Part shown: positions 33,660-45,700 of the stretch, piece after piece | How positions within the stretch are numbered: the stretch's first letter is position 1 | Layout: every line of letters begins with the position of its first letter | Source of the DNA: Armigeres subalbatus | Lineage: Eukaryota; Arthropoda; Insecta; Diptera; Culicidae | DNA length: 64,000 nt | NCBI RefSeq assembly: GCF_024139115.2 | Contig: NC_085141.1 | Location: forward strand, 179,254,994 to 179,318,993 | Direction: 5' to 3' | Notes under the pieces: generated by a model | The model's database searches: none | The model's input: only the letters and a program-made list of their open reading frames with translations | What the model was told of the DNA's origin: nothing | Position numbers and translations under genes: made by a program

Positions 33660-35370
33660 TATCTAAAAATCAATTTATTGAAAAATAATAAAAATATTGA
33701 ATTTGAGGCAAAATGTAATAAAAGTTGGTGATTGTGGAGATGCAGAGATATTCTGTGTACCTCGAGAACAGATGATTAATCCCAACTCCAATTCCATTCA
33801 ATCTTGATTTGAATAAAAATTCCCAATATTTATTCGGTTGCAATAGGCTACAAGTTATCCCTACATACCTATACTGCGAACCCGGACAGAAGCCATAAAC
33901 TGAATAACAAAACATGATATGGACTTGATTGACATAAGAGATGAAAGAACGAGATGCACCGAAATATAATTTAAATATCAATATGTGATTTAGATAAAAA
34001 CAAACTAATAGTACGAGATATTGATCACTTATTAGGTACGAACAAATTTTAGTGCAAAATATTGATATTGTCGTCTGATCTTTTATCTCTTTTAAACATG
34101 ATTGAGTCCATATCTCATTTTTCTATCAAATCACGATTTGACATGATTGGGCTTTTTTGTTATGCATTCTTCTGCTTGGAGAGCTGACTTAATGAAAATG
34201 GATGTATGAAAAATTGCTCTACATAAATAACACACACCCTCAATTGTCGATATCGAGTGCCGTGCCCATGGATGGATAGCGGAACGATGGATGCTATCCG
34301 GGCTCCACAGCGGAATAAAAACGTAGAAATTCAAATGAAATGTTGATGCAGCAAGAAAGCAAAAAAAAAAACCGCAACCAATCAAGGACTAAGTTTATCT
34401 CCCGCTTTGCGCATACAAACAGCCAGTTGACAGCAGACATAATGCAATTGGTGTGTCTCCCGTCCGGACTTATTGGTTCGTCCCTGGTTCGGATCTTGGA
34501 ATGTCTGACTTGAACAGCGTCATAACCGCACTTCTCGTGGTTACTGCCACTAGTGCCGGGCTACTATCCTCGTACAACACCGCACGGCAAACTGCGCGCT
34601 ACTGACGTTCGGATCATCGTCATCGCCTTGGTTGGTTGATAGTTACAGGATGATGGGGGTGTGCAAACACGAGGCCCGGCGGAGTATTTGTCGTCGGGGC
34701 CTTATAGTCACCAGAGAAACCGGAGAAGGAAAACCTCAAATCAAAACATTTACATATAAACTATCTCTTGGGTGGCAGAAAGTTGAACTTGCGGTGCCAG
34801 TGGATGGTGTGACACAGACCGGAGCTGGCATGCGGTAGGAAAGCCTTGGCGACGACGACGGCGGGCGGAAGCCTCTTGAGAGGCAGCTTCTGCATTTTAA
34901 GGTCCAACTGGAAAGAAACGTGGGATAAAGGATGCAGAAAAAAGGGGAAACTGAGCGATGCAGATTCCTGAGGCTTGCTTGGGAGGCTACACGATCTCGA
35001 ATGCGGGGAAGGGGTGTACGACTTGAGAGAGGCTTCAATTTGTGAAAATTTGAATCAGTTGCGGGTGCTGGTGATGGGTTCGACAAATTGATCAGTTCAA
35101 ACTGTGTTCTCGTTGGTTGGAAGGACGGAGTGAGAAAAGTTTATGAATTTGCGTTTTTTCTTTGAACTGAAATTGAAGAGTCAGTAAAGACATCGATAGA
35201 CAAAGGATGAATCTGATTTGGTTTATATTCCTAGATAATATTAACGTTTTGTATTTGTTCTTAATTTGTTTGAAATTTTGTAAATGGTGTCATAATCTAT
35301 TTTGGTTAAAAATAGATGATAATGATAAATCGCTTATGTCTACGTATCTGGAATTCTGCATGTTTATATA
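33660..35370. other. Unique sequence, no gene recognised
   Basis: The minus frame at 33670-33981 (103 codons) has no known relatives that I recognise. 34730-35090 has frames on both strands without family features. Confidence 0.45.
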
Positions 35371-35375
35371 CATAC

Positions 35376-35560
35376 AGTCGACTCTCTACATCGCGATATC
35401 GAAGGGACCATCGCGATAGGGAGAGATCGAAAATGGGACAAGCATTGAAATGGCTACTAGATCGAAAAATGTTCGTTGCTATGAAAAACGACAACCCAAA
35501 GCCCAAAGATGGTCTAGTAGCCTAGAAATTTTAATATATCGACCTAGGAAGAGAGAACCC
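35376..35560 (+). mobile_element. One end of a pogo-like TA-flanked element
   Basis: TACAGTCGACTCTCTACATC, followed by CGCGATATCGAAGGGACCATCG-type words, resembles the terminus of a mosquito pogo-like MITE. ATATCGAG words continue to about 35680. The matching right end was not found, so it is truncated or diverged. Confidence 0.5.
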
Positions 35561-35939
35561 TGAACAAAATATGAACAGAGCAGAACACATCGAGTAAAAG
35601 AGATATCGAGATATGTAGGCTATTTATATGTAGAAAGCGAAAATGTATGTGGATTGAAGGGACCGTGAAAACCATCGACAAAAAAATAATAAAAATAATG
35701 CGTGTAAGTGAACAAAAGAAATCATTACAAGTTTGAAAGGTACTTAAAAGGAGTAAGTAGGACTCAAAAAAAGCCGATTACTTGAAATGATTGACGGGAC
35801 GGTTTTTTGAACGAAAATTTTATATAGGTCACTGTCTACGTCTTGCCTCCCCTGCCACGCCGTTATATTATGAGTGCCGTGCCGTAATTCAGGAAGGCAA
35901 TGATAGGACTTTCTCGACTCCGTCAATTCGACCCAACGC

Positions 35940-36250
35940 GGCGCGAGCTATGAGAGAAAGTCAACGCTCTCAGTGGCAAGCGTAGTTCTTTCCCCATTCA
36001 CCTTGACGTTGAAGGCCGCACCATATCCAACCCGCCGGAAGTTGCCAACGTGCTCGGGGAGTAGCCCTGTCTGGTCTCTGAAGCACCCTATCTCGTTAAC
36101 CTCCTGCGTCTCCAAAGTTGTCGAGAGGCTAGTTAACCGTCTCCTACGCGAGAAACTAAAGGCCGAGTTCCTGAATATGGGATACAGGAACTATGAACAT
36201 CGCTTTCGGTCAAAGTCGCTGCCCTACACTCTCCGCAACCCAATCCTAGG
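35940..36250 (+). pseudogene. LINE ORF2 fragment, reverse-transcriptase start
   Basis: One frame (about 36005-36061) reads DVEGRTISNPPEVANVLGE and a stop, like the linker before the RT domain in Jockey/I-type LINEs. A different frame (36084-36212) reads HPISLTSCVSKVVERLVNRL and on to EHRFR, matching the conserved RT block RPISLTSC...K..ER...L....QHGFR. The frame change, the stop and the missing catalytic region show a dead 5'-RT fragment. Plus-strand orientation is clear. Confidence 0.75.
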
Positions 36251-36529
36251 CTTGACTGACTCCGCAAATTGCTGCGCTTCAGAAAGATTTTTTTTGAAAA
36301 ATTACATTTTCAGGTTAATTCATATTTTTGGAATGTCATTTTCTGAGAAATTGTATATTCAGGCAAATGAAATTTTTGGGCAAATATCATTTTCAAGGAA
36401 ATATTCCTCTCTGGAATTTGTGCAAATTGTGGAGTGCAATGTGTAATTGTGAAGTATAGGTAATTTATACAACGCCTAACGTCTGGTATACATAAAGTAT
36501 ATTATGCATATCGTCTTCACATAGGAAAT

Positions 36530-37170
36530 GCGAAGTCAGTAATAAATAGTGGAAATTAAGGAGTGAGAAGTAGAAAACGAGATATGGAAAGTGAGAAGTG
36601 AGAAATATAAAATTAGAAATTAGTGAGAAGTGAGTTGTAAATAATGAGATGTAAGAAATGAGATAAACAATGAGAAGTGAGAATTTATAAGTAAAAATAT
36701 TAAGTGAGAAGTGAGGAGTTTGGAGTGAGGTGTGAATTGTCAAAAGTTTCGTATTCCTATTCTTTGTCTTACAACTACTTTTTTTCATTCTTCTCCTTTA
36801 ATTCCCTGCTTCTGTATTCCTATTCAATTCTTTTTCCATCATTCTTCTTCCCTCTTCCTTATTCCTTCTTTCTTTATACTTTTTTTCTTCCTTCTCATTC
36901 TTCCATTCGTGCTTTCTTTTTCCTTCCTTTATCTTCTTCCTTTTTCTGCTTCCTAATTCCTTCTTTTTTTCCTTTTTCTTTCGTCCCTTTTCCTTCTTTA
37001 GATTCTTTCTTCTCTCTTCCTTTTTCTTTCTTCCTGCTTACTCCCTCTTATTATTTTCAGCTTTATTCTTTCCTTCTTGCTCCTTCTTCCATCTTTCTTC
37101 TTCCTCTTTATTTCCTCCATCTCCTTTTTTTATTCCTTCTTTCTTGCTTCTCTCCTCTCTCGACGGGTTA
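36530..37170. repeat. AGTGAGAAGTGAGAAA tract followed by a TTCCTTCTTTT tract
   Basis: 36540-36735 is the heptamer GAGAAGT repeat. 36770-37165 is pyrimidine-rich with TTCCTTCTT words, which makes a 191-codon low-complexity frame that is not a gene. Confidence 0.8.
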
Positions 37171-37384
37171 TCAACTGCAACAAATGCTTAGTGTAAATGT
37201 TGCCAGACACCTCCACTTATTTCTTTCTTTCATTCTCTTGGTATTCTCTCACTTCTTAGAAGTGAAACCAAATATGTAACATCGCGTATACGAAGGTTAA
37301 ATAGATTTTTTTGCTTACCAATAAATTAATTCACAGTCCAACACTCAAGTCGTTATGATCTACAATGACAGTCAGTTTCAGTAT

Positions 37385-37530
37385 CACACACTTCTTACAT
37401 ATCACCTATTACATCTCACTGTTCACTACTCACCACTCACTTGTCATTTCTAATACCACACAATTAGGAAGAAAACAAATCTCAATCATTCGGCCAAATA
37501 GCATTCGACCAAACGGCATTCGGCCAAATG
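37385..37530 (+). repeat. CACTACTCAC tract and ATTCGGCCAAAT repeat
   Basis: CTCACTGTTCACTACTCACC words are followed at 37484-37530 by ATTCGGCCAAATAGCATTCG-type words. The same pairing is seen at 21.3-21.6 and 54.5-54.8 kb. Confidence 0.65.
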
Positions 37531-37849
37531 CTTCTAAACCGTTATTTTCAACATCTTCTTTTTCTATGAGGAATTTCGTGCCGACTCGTATATGGGGCTG
37601 GCAGCACCCTCTCAGATTTGAATGAAACTTTCTGGACATGTAATCTTTGTTACAAAAAGCCTCTTTGCATACTTTTTTTTTAAAATTGACCTAGACTATC
37701 TTCTAAAAAGGGCCAAAGTTTTTTTTTAAATGAATATAATCGTAAAACGACGCATCCTACAAAAAAGTGTTGTATGGGTGACTGTCGCAAAATCAATCAA
37801 GTTTTAAATGGAAATATTGGAAAAATTCCAAATTGTTGTTTGTTTAATT

Positions 37850-38213
37850 CCTCTAAAAATTCCTTTTCCTTTGCGAATTCCTCCGGGATTTCCTTCGAAG
37901 ATTTCCTTTGGGAATTCTTCAGGGATTTCCTTCGGGAAGTCCTCCGGGTATTTCTTCGAAAATTCCTCCGGGTTTTCCTACGGGATTTCCTTCGGGAATT
38001 CCTCTGGGATTTCCTTCGGCAAGTCCTCCGGAAATTACTCAGGGAGTGCTTTTGGAAATTTCTCCGTGAATTCGTTCGGAAATTCCGCCGGGAATTATTT
38101 CGGGAACTCCTCCAAAAAATCCTTCGGGAATTCCTTCTGGGAATTTGTCCGGGAATTCCTTCTGGGATTCGTCCGGGAATTTCTTCGGAAATCCCGAAGA
38201 AAATATCGGAGGA
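37850..38213. repeat. 24-bp satellite relative (GGGATTTCCTTCGGGAATTC)
   Basis: Units of CCTCCGGGATTTCCTTCGGG type with variable spacing. Frames on both strands are open for the same reason as in the other arrays. Confidence 0.85.
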
Positions 38214-38700
38214 AGTTCAGTGCGTATTGGCTCTTGTTTCGGACGGCAGATCGACCGCGCGATTTGCCGAAATTTTATGTTTTGCATTGCGTGGCCGGTA
38301 ATAAAGTTAATTAGTTCAGTGCGTGTTGGCTCATGTTTCGGACGGCAGAACGACCGCGCGATTTGCCGAAATTTTGTGTTTTGCATTGCGCGGCCGGTAA
38401 TAAAGTTAATTAGTTCAGTGCGTGTTGGCTCTTTTTTCGGACGGCCGAACGCCCGCGCGATTTGACGAAATTTTGTGTTTTGCATTGCGCGGCCGGTAAT
38501 AAAGTTAATTAGTTCAGTGCGTGTTGGCTCTTGTTTCCGGACGGTAGAAGGGTCGCGCGATTTGTCGAAATTTTGTGTTTGCATTGCGCGGCCGGTAATA
38601 AAGTTAATCAGTTCAGTGCGTGTTGGCTCTTGTTCGGACGGCAGAACGATCGCGCGATTTGCCGAAATTTTGTGTTTTGTTGTGTTTTCCCTTAGGACGG
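38214..38700. repeat. 99-bp tandem repeat, about five copies
   Basis: AGTTCAGTGCGT starts recur at about 38214, 38313, 38413, 38511 and 38610. Each unit holds TTGGCTCTTGTTTCGGACGG, a CGCGCGATTTGCCGAAATTTT core and GCGCGGCCGGTAATAAAG. Ninety-nine is a multiple of three, so partial frames stay open on both strands with 33-residue repeats. It abuts the satellite on its left. Confidence 0.9.
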
Positions 38701-38989
38701 TTCGTAAGTAAATTGATGAATATATTTTATTACTTTTACAGCATATACTGTTATTGACAAACGCTCTATATTGTCGAATAGAGCTCCCTATTATTTACCT
38801 TTCCCACTAACACAAATTTTCCTTCCCGAGACATCTATGAAGGTAGTATGGGTTCCCTGCATCTTCACTAGTAGATGTTGAACTAACATTCCTTCCCTTC
38901 CTTCCGTGATTGTAAGGACGTGGCCAGGTATACAACTGCTACTGTATAGGAAAAGGTACTAATCCCAAGTACCAATTTGCGACAATATA

Positions 38990-39270
38990 CAGTAGATTGC
39001 TCAATTCAAGCTCTGTCTGGTGGGGGGGGCGGGTGTCGCGGGAGAGGGTTCTCTTCGTCGACTTCCCCTCATTTGAATGAAAGTGACAGGCAGGGAGTTT
39101 CTTTGCAGTTTATCACCTCAGAATGCAAGTTCGCATTGTTTTCTTTCGTTCTGAAGTCATAAACCACAGAGATCTGCTGCTTGTCACTTTTGTTTAAGGA
39201 GGGGGTCGACAGGAGAGTCTTCTCTTGCGACATTCGCCCTTATTCCAGATGGAGCTTGAATTGAGCATTG
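38990..39270. mobile_element. TA-flanked MITE with TGCTCAATTCAAGCTC ends
   Basis: TGCTCAATTCAAGCTC near the left end (38998) and GAGCTTGAATTGAGCA at the right end are exact complements. TA lies at 38988-38989 and 39271-39272. The left end has a few extra bases before the shared core. It is about 280 bp, with G-rich and C-rich arms inside. Confidence 0.7.
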
Positions 39271-39297
39271 TATAGCCACCCACGATTTGTACAATCA

Positions 39298-39327
39298 CAT
39301 ATGCTATGCTATGCTATGCTATGCTAA
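39298..39327 (+). repeat. ATGCT pentamer microsatellite
   Basis: About five tandem ATGCT units, directly before the next satellite array. Confidence 0.9.
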
Positions 39328-39960
39328 ATCCCGAAGAAAATCTCGGAGGAATTCCAGAAGAAATAGCCGGAGGAATTCCCGAAAAAATTGTCGGAGGAAT
39401 ATTGCCAAAGGAATTCCCGAAGGAGTTACCGGAATGAATCCCGAAAGAAATCCCGGAGGAATTTTCGAAGGAAATCCTGAAGGAACTTCCTATGAAATTT
39501 CCGAAGGAGTTCCCGTAGAAATTTCCGAACGGTTTCCCGTAGAAATTACCGGAGCAATTCCTCCGGAAATTTCTCTTGAATTCCTCGGGAATTGCTCTTG
39601 AAATTTCTTCGGGAATCGCTCCTGGAATTTCTTCGGGAATTCCTTCGGAAATTCATCCAAGAACTTCTTTGAGAATTCCTCCGAGAAATCCCGGAAGTAT
39701 TCCCTAAGGAGTTTTTAAAAAAATCCTTAAGGAACTCCAAGAGGAATTCCAATGAAATTTTCGAAAGAATTCTCGACGGATCTCCCAGAAAAATTCGCAA
39801 AGAATTTCTACACTAATTACCTAAGAAATTTTCGAATGATATTTCGGATAAAGTCTTCCCGGAGAAATTCCTGAAGGAATTCTCGAAGAAATTCCCGGAG
39901 GTATTCTCGAAGGAATTCCCGGAGATGTTTTCGAAGGTATTCCCTAAGGAATTATATACA
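39328..39960. repeat. GGAATTCC-type satellite, diverged
   Basis: GAGGAATTCCCGAAG and AAATTTCCGAAGG words repeat irregularly. The polarity changes near 39560, where GGAAATTTC blocks meet their complements. Confidence 0.8.
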
Positions 39961-40418
39961 ACAAGTAGAATGCAATATTTTGGTCGTAACTGGTCGCAAC
40001 TAAACAAACAAAAGAGTAAAATATAATATATTTTTAGAAGTATGAACATGATTTTTTAAATACTATGTTAAGTAGCTAATATAAGCAAAATCCTAATACA
40101 AATTAAGTTTTAAAAGTTCTGAGATATTACTCCTATATATAAAAATGAATTTACATTTCATTTGAGGCAATATAACTCACGAACGGATGGGTCGATTTTC
40201 AAGATTTCCTCACTAATCGTTTTGTCTCAGGATAAACTGTGTTCATATATATGAAAAGATTAAACATTTTGCTAGGAAATGAGTTTTGAAGAATACCATC
40301 AAGATCGAACTGAAATGGATATAAAAAGCGACGCTGTGTTCAACCAAACGATTGACAGTTAGATCAAAAACAAAACAACTCGAGCAAGATCGGGCACGTT
40401 CGTCTAGTTTATTATTAT

Positions 40419-40708
40419 TCTTCTTCTTCTTATTGGCATTACATCCCCACACTGGGACAGAGCCGCCTCGCAGCTTAGTGTTCATTAAGCACTTCCACAG
40501 TTATTAATTGCGAGGTTTCTAAGCCAGGTTACCATTTTTGCATTCGTATATCATGAGGCTAGCACGATGATACTTTTATGCCCAGGGAAGTCGAGACAAT
40601 TTCCAATCCGAAAATTGCCTAGACCGGCACCGGGAATCGAACCCAGTCACCCTCAGCATGGTCTTGCTTTGTAGCCGCACGTCTTACCGCACGGCTAAGG
40701 AGGGCCCC
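40419..40708 (-). mobile_element. tRNA-derived SINE, Feilai-like
   Basis: Full-length minus copy from TTCTTCTTCTTCTTATTGG to CGGCTAAGGAGGGCCCC, with box B intact (plus strand GGAATCGAACC). TAGTTTATTAT occurs on both sides (40405 and 40717 areas), a probable target duplication with a few extra bases at the 5' end. Confidence 0.88.
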
Positions 40709-40969
40709 TGGTTTATTAGTTTATTATAAAATATTCAAAACAACTAAATAAAATAGCAAATATGCATGTGCGAAAACTGTCAAACCGAACGCGAACATAT
40801 TTTTTTATTTTTATACAATGCCAACCATCATCTTATTTGTCCAACTTACGACGTTCCCTAAATAATGCAAAATTCCCATAAACAATTAAGAACTTACCAC
40901 CAAACAAAATTACATAAACACTTTTGAAAGCAAAAATTGCAATTATAAAAGAAGATTTTTTTATAAAGA

Positions 40970-42015
40970 AACCTAAATGTTCTATAAAAAACCACAAAAT
41001 TCCCAACTATCTAAAACGAGTTTAGTACTTTTCATTTAATTCCACCACGTTTTGTTATCTTTCCCGATACGTATTTCGACGTCAACTGTGAGGCCGTCTA
41101 CAAGTCGAGTCAAAAACGAGACACTGAAGACGGCCTTACAGTTGACGTCGAAATACGTATCTGTAAAGATAACAAACGTGGTGGAATACTGAAATGAAAA
41201 ATGAAATTTATTCACTCAGGATTTGAGAGTTCAGGAGGATTCAGGAGTGGTGAAGTTCGAAATTTCAGGATTTCGAGAAACAGTCGAAGGAATCTCGAAC
41301 TCGGAGTCAAGAAAAGGACAGGGATTAAAGCCTGAGGTGAGCTCCATCTGGAATGGGGAAGGTGAAAGGAAGGAAAGATACGACATGGGAGACAAATTCA
41401 GATTTTGGAGTTCAGAATTCAGGAGAAAAGAACTGGAGGAGGAAGGAGGAGAAAAGAGTGATGGTTAGTGCCTGTGGAAAAAGGAAGGATGAAAAAAGGA
41501 AAGGAGATGGAGAAGAAGTGGAAAAAGAAGGAAGAAGATGGAAGGAAGCAGGAAGGAGGAAGATGGAAGGAAGATGGAAGAAGAGAAGGAAATGAAGGAG
41601 GAAGAAAAGGAAGAGGAAAGGAAGAAGAAGGAGAAAGGAAAGGAAAGATGAAAGGAAGAAGAAAAAGATGAGAAGAATGGAGAGAGAATGAAGAAGAGGG
41701 AAGAAGGATGATGAAAAGAAGTGAGTGAAATGAGGACAGGAAAATCAATGTTCTGAAAAAGTAACCTGTCTAAACCTAAATGTTCCATAAAAAACCACAA
41801 AATTCCCAACTATCTAAGACGAGTTTAGTACTTTTCATTTAATTCCACCACGTTTTGTTATCTTTCCCGATACGTATTTCGACCTCAACTGTGAGGCCGT
41901 CTTCAGTGTTTCGTACTTGACTCGACTTGGTACGAGACACTGAAGACGGTCTCACAGTTAAGGTCGAAATACGTATCTGGAATGATAACAAAACGTGGTG
42001 GAATTAAATGAAAAG
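40970..42015. repeat. Two palindromic repeats flanking a purine-rich tract
   Basis: A block beginning CCTAAATGTTC (40972 and 41778) runs through ACGAGTTTAGTACTTTTC and CCACCACGTTTTGTTATC, then TACGTATTTCGAC, a short centre, and back out as GTCGAAATACGTA and GGTGGAAT. The palindromes are 41038-41188 and 41845-42002. Between them, 41223-41720 is GGAAGGA-rich purine sequence. The centres contain GAGACACTGAAGACGG. The arrangement resembles paired retroelement ends; the class is not certain. Confidence 0.7.
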
Positions 42016-42599
42016 TACTAAACTTGTCTTTAACAGTTGAAGGACACTAAAGGAACTTAAATAATTTTTCACAAAATTTCCATTAATAAATCTATTACCA
42101 ATAAATAATTGTCAAAAATTCACAAAATGAATAATCAATAAAGAGTTATTAAAAAATAAGAAGATTTCCACAAAACAAAGCAATAAAACTGAGCATTGTT
42201 TCCGTAATTGCCCATTCTTTAAAAGCGTTTAGTGTTCATAAAAAATTTGATCAGTTTCTTTTTATCATTATTTTTTTTATGTAAAATTCTTCTTTTATAA
42301 TTGCAATTTTTGCTAATTCATTTTGGTTTTGTGGAAAAATCTTAAATTATTTATAAAAATTTTGCATTATTTATGAAAACTTTAATTTGTTTCATTGCTT
42401 ATACCAGGATTTCTCTATTAGCAATTTCCAATTTTTTCATGGAAAATTTCTTATTTTTTGGAGGAGTTTTTATTTTAGTCATTTATAATTATGGTGTAGT
42501 TATAGTTTGACTCAAAACCATTTTGACTATCTGACTGAACAATTAAGCTCGCAAAAGTTTTGGAACGAAAAAGTTTACTCTCATATTCGTCAAGATTTC

Positions 42600-42712
42600 T
42601 CTCAAGTACGAGACACTGAAGACGGCCTTACCTTTGAGGTCGAAATACGTATATGTCAAGATACAATTAAGTGGTGGAATTCAATGGGATTGTATAAACT
42701 CGTCTTATGACA
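42600..42712 (+). repeat. Half copy of the same palindromic unit
   Basis: It runs from AAGTACGAGACACTGAAGACG through GGTCGAAATACGTAT and GTGGTGGAATT to AACTCGTCTTATGAC. Only the right half is present. Confidence 0.7.
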
Positions 42713-42719
42713 AGTGAAG

Positions 42720-45700
42720 ATTTCTCTACCAATACTTCCAAAATAAACGGCATGAGATGACAATTTGCCAGAATGGAACAAAATCGCAGCATCGAAACGT
42801 CCGTCCCATATCGTGTCTCACTTAACCTAATGTCAAACGAACCAGCCAGCATACGATTCACTTATTAACGTGAATAGAGGGAAGAATGTGACACCAAACA
42901 GATCGTTTTATGCTGATGAAAATCTCCCCAATGATTAATGATCGTTTTCTTGCACACTCATCTATCTCATCTCTTTAATGGCCATTTGCAAGTCATCTGG
43001 TAGTGGCGAAGGCCACAGACGGTAGCTGCTCCGAACTGACCCTACCTTTGAATGAAGGCTGTGTGTGGTGGTAAGAAATCAATTTCTACCATGAAACCTG
43101 TTCGGATAAGTTTCTCTTTCTTAGGATCAAAATTCAAATTTCAATCTCCACTTCTAATTTTGGTAAATTACCACTCGCTCCACTCGGGAATATGGCTCAA
43201 TTAAAAATGAGCACCGTTTTTTTGTATGAATACCCAATGAGAATTAGTTGATGTTCATTTCACGCCGTGAACTGAATTTAGGTTGGCACGTGTCAAGCAT
43301 GTAAATAAATGTCCCACCCTCTCATCCAGATTGGCACGATTCTTCAAAAAGCGTGCAAAACGCAATGGTGCTTTCCACCCCTCGCAGTTGATGCCCGCGG
43401 AATATGCAAACTAAAGTGTCCTCCTGAAGAAGCTGCGAATCTTCAGCACCCATAAAAGACCCATTCAGTCACGTTGTTTAAAACAATAGGAGCCGAGCAG
43501 CCACCACCGCTCAATATTCAGCTCAGTGCAGCATTGACAAGGACTCGATTTGCTACGCTCTCTTCTATTGCTGCGTGGTGTGTCAAGTGGAATGCAAACG
43601 ATTTAGACCAGAAAGAACCATTCGTGTTTGCTTCAAAAAAGGGCCACTTGTAGCGATCGTCTCGCGTGAAGCTCTCAAAAGGCTATTCCAAAGCTGTTCG
43701 GATGCGTTTTGGTACTAAACGACATAAATATTGGAACGTGCCCTCATTTGCTCCCGACTGTGTGTGTGTCCATTTGTGTAACATATGACCCCGCCGGTGA
43801 TGATGCATATTGTGTCGAAACTCCTTAGTGAGTCATTTAGCATTCGTTTTGTTGCAACTGGTGGTGAGCGAGGGGTTCAACTCCTGCACTTACTCTCAAG
43901 TGTCTTCTTGTCTTGATGTACCGCTGAAGCAATTGTATGATGAAGTAACGCGACAATTCCTTATGGAATCGGCATGTGTACGAGGGGATTATTCGGTGGC
44001 TTCGGATTGCCACAAATGGTGGCATAGGTTCGTGCACGCGCCATTCGAATTGGCTGATTGTAATGAGAATAGTAGAAATGGGATATAGATTTTTTGGAAA
44101 CCATGTGTAGAAAACTGAGAAATAAATGTTGGACGATAGGTGAACAATAAGGAAATGTAGAAAGATAGCGAAAAGCAAATCGAATGAAGTTTAGAGCTTA
44201 AAATTAGTTGAAGGTACTTAACAACATCCAACCAGCAGCTGCCAGATTTCCTACAATTCTGTATAAGAACCTTACAAAGCCTTTGTAAATATTTAATATT
44301 TAATATTTGAAAACGTCAGATTTTTATACAAATTTATCATAAAATCTTAACAATTCTACGTGGTTCTTATGTAATCAAATAATTTTCAATATTCTACGAA
44401 TTGAACGGCATAGGATCAAAAAGCAAAAACTTTAGCAAAATTAGAAAAGATTTCTATTACAATATTAATTTTCAATGAAAATGATATTGTATAGCAGAGC
44501 AAAACAAAAGTCACTTCATTCCTAGTGAGCTCTCGTCCGTTACGTAACGTACGCTTTACAATTTCGCACTCGTTGGAACAAGTCCCATACTCCTCCTCTA
44601 TGTGGAATATGCAAACGATGCATGTAAGTGCTTTGTTCCCGCACCGCTACGATAAACGATGATGATCGAAATCAACCCTGCTGAGCGCGATGAGATAACC
44701 AAACCAATCCTCTTCTATCCCATCGTAAACCATCATCGCATGAGACGACCAGCCGCTCTGTGTACGTACTAAGTAGGTACTGCCGATATGGTTGAGCGAA
44801 AAACCGCGAACCAGTAAGCGAGCGAAATGAATGATGGCTTAACGCATAAATCAGAAATGTTAAGTCGAGATGAAAGAACCTATCCGAACTGGGATGTAAA
44901 TCATTTTTATTGCATCTGTCCTCACTGTGTGCTGCCGCGCCATCCAGTAGGAATTGTCTTCTCTGGTCGAACGTTGATCATCTCTCGGTACTGTAGTCAG
45001 TCAACGGGGAGCTCTGCGCCGATTCGAGAACGCGGCACAGCATCGCAAAAGATTAGGAAGTTCGGCGTTTGAGCTCGGTGGGCAGGATGGTTGGGAGGTT
45101 TATTATCTGTATGGTGAGCTGATTGTTTTTTAGACAATCTGTTCAACAGGCCATTTCAGTGCGGACGCGGATGATGAGCTTATGGTTTATGATCATCGAT
45201 TTACACTATTGGCTGAGAGCGTGAGAAAATAGTTGACATTGATGGAAGAGAATTCTGTAGACCGGGATTACGTCAGATTAGTAGGAAGCATGTTGCTTTG
45301 GTTTATAATCGAATGAAACTTCGATTTTTCATTGAGTTACTGTACTTGGGCTTCAGTTCATGTATCAGTTTACTGTATATGCAAGAAAATCGAAAACAAT
45401 TGAGGCCGAATTCGGTCTGATGCAATTTTAATGTTGTTTCCATCAAAGGTTCTTTGACCAAATGTAATTCGACAAAAAAGTACTCAAGCATATTTGACAA
45501 AATCATGGTTTATACTTAGATGTTAGTAGTAAAGTAGAAATCCAAACCTAATAAAAATACGAGAAAGGCAAAAATAATCTCGTTAAAAAATGTTCAAAAC
45601 ATAGCCATTAATGTGAAACCAATTCAAGTAGGGCCTTCCCTAATCGGTTCTCTTACATCCGTTAACGCAAACCGCATACCCCATTTTACAACTTAACCAC

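Noticed and set aside
36704..37279. 191-codon Ser/Phe/Leu-rich frame
   Set aside because: Translation of a pyrimidine tract; the complement is equally low complexity.
43451..43470. Core promoter (CATAAAAG followed by TTCAGTC)
   Set aside because: The TATA-like box is only about 14 bp from the initiator-like TCAGT; normal spacing is near 30.
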